This document shows positions 14,958-18,720 of a stretch of 18,720 bases of DNA, piece by piece. Source of the stretch: Candidatus Levyibacteriota bacterium (lineage in GTDB: Bacteria > Patescibacteriota > Microgenomatia > Levybacterales > UBA12049). The position numbers and the translations under genes were made by a program. The DNA lies in assembly GCA_023245475.1 (NCBI GenBank), contig JAHFKF010000015.1, positions 1 to 18,720 on the forward strand. The letters run 5' to 3'. The notes beneath the pieces are model-generated. The model did not search any database, was not told where the DNA came from, and was given only the letters and a program-made list of their open reading frames with translations. How positions within the stretch are numbered: position 1 is the first letter of the stretch; every line of letters begins with the position of its first letter.

Positions 14958-15761
14958 ATGAAGAAACGAATATTTCTTTGTTTTTTACTTCTTCTCACTA
15001 TCGTCTTATGCTCATCCCTCTCAACGAAAATCTTTGCACAAGAAACAGCTGTGAGTTGTTGGAAAACAACATTCGGTACGCAACAAAAGCCGCCAGTAGT
15101 TCCTCCTGAATGTGGTAGTTCTATTGAGGGGATTGAATTCCCACCAAATATGACATGCTTTGCTGCCCCAGCAGAAAATAGTGGAGGATTAGCTGGTGAG
15201 TACTGCAAAATGCCTCCTGCAACCGATAAGTCATATGATATAAATGGAAATGCTTGGGGGTCAAAAGAAATGATTGGTGTTCTTTTTACTGTAGCAAAAA
15301 AGTGGAAGGTAAACCATAAAGCAGGGAGACTATACCTCGGTGATATTAGCTCTGCTGGACACAAAACACACTTTTGGGGTATTGCTGCTGACCTCACAGC
15401 AACAACTAATGGAAATGATATGGTCTCAAATATGCTAGATAATAATTACAACAGAACAGCAACAATCGAATTTGCAAACATGCTTGTGGATACTGGTTAT
15501 ATGGATACCATTTGGTTTAACGATAAAGAAGTACAAAAAGCTATGTGTGAACATGCGCATACACAGTTTCCTAAAAGATTCCCTAGTGTGAATGATTGTT
15601 ACAATAAATCAAACGTCCCAGGAATGCGCTGGTTAGACGGGCACGACAATCATTTCCATCTCAATATTGACCGAGCAAAAAACTATTCACTGAGCTCCAC
15701 AAAAAATCTTGATAAATCAAAGCTTAAAAGCTGTAATAATGTTTCAAAAAACATTTGTTAA
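14958..15761 (+). CDS. Secreted LAS-superfamily peptidoglycan metallopeptidase (M15/M74-like)
   Basis: 267 aa. A signal peptide (MKKR, hydrophobic 5-20, likely cleavage after KIFA at 27) precedes a Cys-containing N-terminal region (34-83) and the catalytic domain (about 95-240). The zinc motifs of the LAS group (lysostaphin / D-Ala-D-Ala peptidase / hedgehog) are present: HFWGIAAD gives HxxGxAxD (His138, Asp145), and GHDNHFHLNI (228-237) gives His232-x-His234. The latter closely resembles the HDDHFH motif of MepA-type murein endopeptidases. It likely cuts peptide cross-links in peptidoglycan outside the membrane. It ends in a Cys/Lys/Ser-rich tail (to Cys267), which may pair with other cysteines. 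Together with the upstream transglycosylase it would open both glycan and peptide bonds. Whether it is an endopeptidase or a carboxypeptidase cannot be told. Confidence 0.8.
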   Translation: MKKRIFLCFLLLLTIVLCSSLSTKIFAQETAVSCWKTTFGTQQKPPVVPPECGSSIEGIEFPPNMTCFAAPAENSGGLAGEYCKMPPATDKSYDINGNAWGSKEMIGVLFTVAKKWKVNHKAGRLYLGDISSAGHKTHFWGIAADLTATTNGNDMVSNMLDNNYNRTATIEFANMLVDTGYMDTIWFNDKEVQKAMCEHAHTQFPKRFPSVNDCYNKSNVPGMRWLDGHDNHFHLNIDRAKNYSLSSTKNLDKSKLKSCNNVSKNIC

Positions 15762-15764
15762 TAG
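15756..15764 (+). promoter_or_regulatory. Extended -10 of the anchored orphan at 15771, leaderless
   Basis: TGtTAATAG (15756-15764) overlaps the previous stop codon and ends 6 nt before the ATG at 15771. This spacing favours ATG 15771 over the in-frame GTG at 15765. Confidence 0.4.
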
Positions 15765-15770
15765 GTGTCT

Positions 15771-16385
15771 ATGAATGATGTAATCTCAAAAATATTGGTG
15801 TTCACAAAAACCCATAGAAGGGTAATACTCCCACTTATCCCGTTGTGTCTATTATTCTTTGGTGTACTTTTCTTCAACTTTGGTTCACCACAGAAATCAA
15901 AGCCTAACCAACCAACGAATATACCAACACAAACAGTACCCCAAACACAAAGCACTACACAAGAAGGAGACAGCACTCCCCAAGACTGGTATGAAGATGG
16001 TGAGACTTCACCAGAAGAAGAGACTCTTGGATTTCAAAAAAGAGAAACACTTACAAATGGAAATGTGCTGTACATGTTTACGCCTACAGGATCAGCTCGT
16101 CCCAGAATTACTATCCTCTCACCAGATAATCAACTTGTTTTTAGAAGAATACCAGCAACGAATGAATTTCCACTCCCTACATTGGGGTATATTGTTGAAA
16201 CATACGGAGAGCCACAAATAACCCAAACAATAAAAACTATTTATGGAGAGCAAACAACACTTTATTTTTACACAAACGGTTTAGCATATCTTGGCAATGG
16301 ACAAACAGGAGAGATTTTTGAATATCAAACATTCTCGCCAACAAGCTTTGAGAATTACATGAGAACATTTTCTAATTTACAATAA
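15771..16385 (+). CDS. Membrane-anchored extracytoplasmic protein of unknown function
   Basis: 204 aa. A basic N-terminus (TKTHRR, 12-17) leads to one transmembrane helix (about 18-37). A Pro/Thr/Gln-rich linker (40-65), an acidic patch (70-85) and a beta-rich domain (about 88-204; QTTLYFYTNGLAYLGNG, then IFEYQTFSP) follow. No family recognised. It starts 9 bp after the LAS peptidase stop and ends 17 bp from the dnaN stop, tail to tail. Architecture parallels the orphan at 14184 (anchor, Pro-rich spacer, small domain), but the domains do not look alike by eye. Confidence 0.75.
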   Translation: MNDVISKILVFTKTHRRVILPLIPLCLLFFGVLFFNFGSPQKSKPNQPTNIPTQTVPQTQSTTQEGDSTPQDWYEDGETSPEEETLGFQKRETLTNGNVLYMFTPTGSARPRITILSPDNQLVFRRIPATNEFPLPTLGYIVETYGEPQITQTIKTIYGEQTTLYFYTNGLAYLGNGQTGEIFEYQTFSPTSFENYMRTFSNLQ

Positions 16386-16402
16386 TAACGTAAAGAGAGA
16401 GA

Positions 16403-17512
16403 CTACCCCTGTACCCTAATAGGCATAATGAGATGAAGATATGATGGATCGTCTTTAATCTTAAATACACCTGGATTAAGTGGACCAACCATCTCAAGCT
16501 GCATCTCTTTTACATCAACATTGGCAAAGAGATCAATGAGGTATTTTGCATTAAACGCTATTTCATTTTCTTCACCTTTGAGCACAGCATCAACGCGTAC
16601 AGTATTTTCTCCAACACTTGAAGTTTCTGAAGACACAATAATATGATCTTCTTTAAGAGAAAACTTAATAATGTTTGCAGAGTCGCGAGCAAAGATAGAA
16701 CAAATCTTCACAGCTTTTTGCATTTCTTCTCGATCAAAGGTTACGTTCACTGAAAAATCTGTCGGAATGATTTTCTCATAATTAGGAAATGTTGCTTCTA
16801 TTAATCTCCCAACAAGCGTTGTATCCCCTTGTTCAAATAAGATCTGCTTACTGGATTCAGAAACGTAGAGTTTAATTGTTTCACTTTCCTCTTTTAACGA
16901 TAACAATTCTTTAAAAACACGTGCTGGCACAATAAACAGATGTTCCTCCCCTTCTGTTGCTTTATGCGCTTTGTAATGCCGTAATGACAACCTAAAGCCA
17001 TCTGTAGCCACTAATAGAAAACCGTCTACTTCACGACGAACTAATACACCGGAAAGAGCTGGACGTGTTGTATCGGTACTTGCAGCAAAAACGACTGAAG
17101 AAAGATCTTTGTGTAGTTGTTCAGCTTCCATTTCAGCTATCAACTCCCCTTTCTCTTCATATAATTTAGGGAATTCCTCACTTGCTGTTGTTGGAAAAAC
17201 ACTTTTTGTTTTTTTACTTACTAATTCAAGTGTTGTATCTGCTGATGTCAGAGTAACCATGTCATCAGAAAGAGAACTAATAAGCTCTGTTATTGTCTTT
17301 GCTGGAATAGTTGTTGCTCCCTCTTCTACAATTGTTGCTGGAAGAACTGTTTCTATAGCAATTTCTAAATCCGTTGCTGCAACTTTGAGTTTATCATCTT
17401 TTGCTTCCACTAAAAGATTAAGCAATATCGGTAATTGTGTTTTTAAAGAAACTGCATGATTTACATAAGAAAGTTTTTTTTGCATGTTTGCGGTGAGGAG
17501 GGTTACTTTCAT
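16403..17512 (-). CDS. dnaN: DNA polymerase III beta subunit (sliding clamp)
   Basis: 369 aa from ATG 17512 (MKVTLLTANMQKKL), the usual clamp length. It encircles DNA and tethers the replicative polymerase. Recognisable parts are TQLPILLNLLVEA near the start, LSSVVFAASTDTTRPALSGVLV in the middle, LLVATDGFRLSLRHY, GRLIEATFPNYEKIIP, and the C-terminal YLHLIMPIRVQG, which aligns with the LIMPMR ending. A 27-codon in-frame extension to 17593 is rejected because it is unlike DnaN and crosses the promoter. It lies downstream of dnaA on the same strand, the classical dnaA-oriC-dnaN order. Confidence 0.95.
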   Translation of the reverse strand: MKVTLLTANMQKKLSYVNHAVSLKTQLPILLNLLVEAKDDKLKVAATDLEIAIETVLPATIVEEGATTIPAKTITELISSLSDDMVTLTSADTTLELVSKKTKSVFPTTASEEFPKLYEEKGELIAEMEAEQLHKDLSSVVFAASTDTTRPALSGVLVRREVDGFLLVATDGFRLSLRHYKAHKATEGEEHLFIVPARVFKELLSLKEESETIKLYVSESSKQILFEQGDTTLVGRLIEATFPNYEKIIPTDFSVNVTFDREEMQKAVKICSIFARDSANIIKFSLKEDHIIVSSETSSVGENTVRVDAVLKGEENEIAFNAKYLIDLFANVDVKEMQLEMVGPLNPGVFKIKDDPSYLHLIMPIRVQG

Positions 17513-17535
17513 ATATATTCTTTTGTAGTTGTAGT

Positions 17536-17564
17536 AGTATATGGGGAAAAGTGGAAAAAAGCAA
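17536..17564 (-). promoter_or_regulatory. Promoter of dnaN
   Basis: Minus strand: -35 TTGCTT (17564-17559), 17-bp spacer, -10 TATACT (17541-17536). The leader would be about 17 nt, and no Shine-Dalgarno precedes the ATG at 17512. Confidence 0.55.
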
Positions 17565-17584
17565 GAGCGTGAAGCTAAAATGTC

Positions 17585-17738
17585 TGTGGACAACCCTTGG
17601 ATAAAAAAGTGGATAGATTGTTGATAACTTATCTTTTTTGAGTTATCCCCAAGTTATCCCCTAAGCGCTTGAGTTATCCCCAAGATATCCCCAGTAACCG
17701 GAGCCTTGTTATCCACAAGTTTCCTGATCTTATCCACA
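17585..17738. other. oriC: Putative chromosomal replication origin (oriC) with DnaA-box cluster
   Basis: DnaA boxes (consensus TTATCCACA) cluster in the dnaA-dnaN gap and run into the dnaA 3' end. Perfect copies are at 17709-17717 and 17730-17738. TTATCCCCA is at 17643-17651 and 17674-17682, TTATCCCCT at 17654-17662 and ATATCCCCA at 17685-17693. In the opposite orientation are TGTGGACAA (17585-17593), CTTGGATAA (17596-17604), AGTGGATAG (17608-17616) and TGTTGATAA (17619-17627). The orientations split into two blocks around an AT-rich stretch (about 17621-17646, including palindrome GATAAcTTATC). That is a plausible unwinding site between converging box arrays. Confidence 0.75.
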
Positions 17739-18720
17739 CCATGCATGATTGTTGTATGATCCCTTCCCCCAAGTAAATTTCCCACCTCAACCGTTGTTAA
17801 TTTAAGCTCGGTATTTAATATATACATACATACTTGTCTCGCTGTTACTAAAAAGGCATCACGCTTTGGTCCTTTCAATTGTGTCGCCTTCACATTGAAG
17901 TGCGAGCATACCTCATTAATAACGTCATCCGCGTGTAGCGTTGCTTTCTTTTCTGCGTTAACATTACCGACAAGGGTTTGGACAAACTCTAATGTTGGTT
18001 CATGTTGACCAAGTTGGGTAAAGACTCTGATAAGTAATCCCTCAAGACTTCGAGTATCTTCTGCTTGTTCGGCAAGAAACAGAGCAACCTCTATGGGAAG
18101 TTCTGTCCCAAATTTTTCAGCCTTCTTTTTGATAATTGCTGTTTTTAACTCAAGATCGGGTTTTCCAATATCTACGGTAAGTCCCCCAGCAAATCGTGAA
18201 GATAGTCTTGCTTCTAGTTTCTTTATTTCATTAGGTGGACGATCCGACGTAAGACAGATCTGTGATCCGTTATCAATTAATATATTAAATGTGTGAAAGA
18301 GTTCTTCCTGGACACGCTCCTTGCCTTCTATAAATTGGATATCATCAATAACCAACACATATGCTGAACGAAATTTCTTTTTCATTCTGTGCGTATCATT
18401 ATTTCTGATAGATTCAACAACTTCGTTGGTAAATTCCTCACTTGTTATATAAATAATTTTTTTTGAGGGGTCTCTCTGGTAGACGGTATTGGCAATAGCA
18501 TGCATTAAATGTGTCTTCCCCACACCTACTGGTCCGTAAATAAAGAGTGGGTTGTATGCTTTACCAATATTCTCAGCCACCTTTTGACTTGAAACAAAGG
18601 CTAATAGATTAATACTCGAGACAGCAAAATTGTTAAAGGTAAAATCTGGCCTGACTCGGGGTAAATGACCAACAACGGCAATCAATGGTTTCTCTGGGCG
18701 TTTTTCGTTAAACCGTGGTG
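17654..18720 (-). CDS. dnaA: Chromosomal replication initiator DnaA (N-terminus outside window)
   Basis: The frame is open to the right edge (11 codons beyond the TTG at 18685 read PRFNEKRPEKP), so the TTG is not a real start. Domains I/II are missing from view. Numbering from that TTG, domain III has Walker A GPVGVGKT (51-58), Walker B VLVIDDIQFIEG (110-121) and the arginine-finger region RLSSRFAGGL (160-169). Domain IV has the DnaA-box-binding signature VGNLLGGRDHTTIMHGVDKI (301-320). It binds DnaA boxes and opens oriC. The C-terminus is short after the signature and encoded across four of the DnaA-box-like repeats, so the gene end and origin overlap. Confidence 0.95.
   Translation of the reverse strand, partial: PRFNEKRPEKPLIAVVGHLPRVRPDFTFNNFAVSSINLLAFVSSQKVAENIGKAYNPLFIYGPVGVGKTHLMHAIANTVYQRDPSKKIIYITSEEFTNEVVESIRNNDTHRMKKKFRSAYVLVIDDIQFIEGKERVQEELFHTFNILIDNGSQICLTSDRPPNEIKKLEARLSSRFAGGLTVDIGKPDLELKTAIIKKKAEKFGTELPIEVALFLAEQAEDTRSLEGLLIRVFTQLGQHEPTLEFVQTLVGNVNAEKKATLHADDVINEVCSHFNVKATQLKGPKRDAFLVTARQVCMYILNTELKLTTVEVGNLLGGRDHTTIMHGVDKIRKLVDNKAPVTGDILGITQALRG

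Noticed and set aside
14744..15109. 121-aa plus-strand frame across the intergenic repeat
   Set aside because: It reads through the palindromic element and the signal-peptide region of the LAS peptidase in the wrong frame; no start signals.
17513..17593. N-terminal extension of DnaN to 17593
   Set aside because: The residues are unlike any DnaN start, and the stretch contains the dnaN promoter; MKVTLLTANMQKKL at 17512 fits the family.

Overview
The window looks like chromosomal DNA from a Candidate Phyla Radiation (Patescibacteria) bacterium. The evidence is a set of TrbC/VirB2-like small pilins carrying an SGGDKAK-type loop, a PrgI-family protein, a TraC/VirB4-N-terminal-like protein and a VirB4 ATPase in one run, with no outer-membrane T4SS parts, next to dnaA-oriC-dnaN. 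UGA reads as a stop here (code 11): dnaA, dnaN, virB4 and the other long frames hold thousands of codons with no in-frame TGA. That argues against the UGA=Gly lineages (Gracilibacteria/Absconditabacteria). The exact phylum cannot be fixed from the sequence alone.

Layout. (1) 1-1871 (+): a polytopic VirB6/TrbL-like channel protein, cut by the left edge. (2) 1872-2007: convergent gap holding a degenerate palindromic repeat. (3) 2008-5934 (-): a very large unrecognised soluble protein. Its best promoter and Shine-Dalgarno start (5934) is separated from the long open frame (5715-2008) by one in-frame TGA at 5803-5805. (4) 6068-7396 (-): an AAA/STAND-like ATPase fused to an OmpR/PhoB-type winged helix, probably the local transcription regulator. 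(5) 7397-7445: overlapping divergent promoters with a palindrome. (6) 7446-12715 (+): three pilin-like genes, PrgI fusion protein, TraC-like protein, VirB4 ATPase. (7) 12734-16385 (+): membrane-anchored lytic-transglycosylase-like protein, an orphan anchored protein, a secreted LAS-type metallopeptidase, and a second orphan anchored protein, with a folded repeat at 14794-14897. (8) 16403-18720 (-): dnaN, an oriC-like cluster of DnaA boxes, and dnaA cut by the right edge.

Working model (inference): VirB4 powers assembly of a VirB2-like pilus or DNA/protein conduit. VirB6 and PrgI form the inner-membrane part, and the transglycosylase and LAS peptidase open the cell wall. The AAA-winged-helix protein controls the locus from a promoter that overlaps the first pilin promoter. 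VirB8/9/10, VirB11 and VirD4 are not seen in the window, as expected for a reduced monoderm-style system, though they could be encoded elsewhere.

A recurrent feature is that several genes have a -10-like hexamer ending 6-10 nt before the ATG and no Shine-Dalgarno, which predicts leaderless or near-leaderless mRNAs. No tRNA, rRNA, CRISPR array or transposase was seen.
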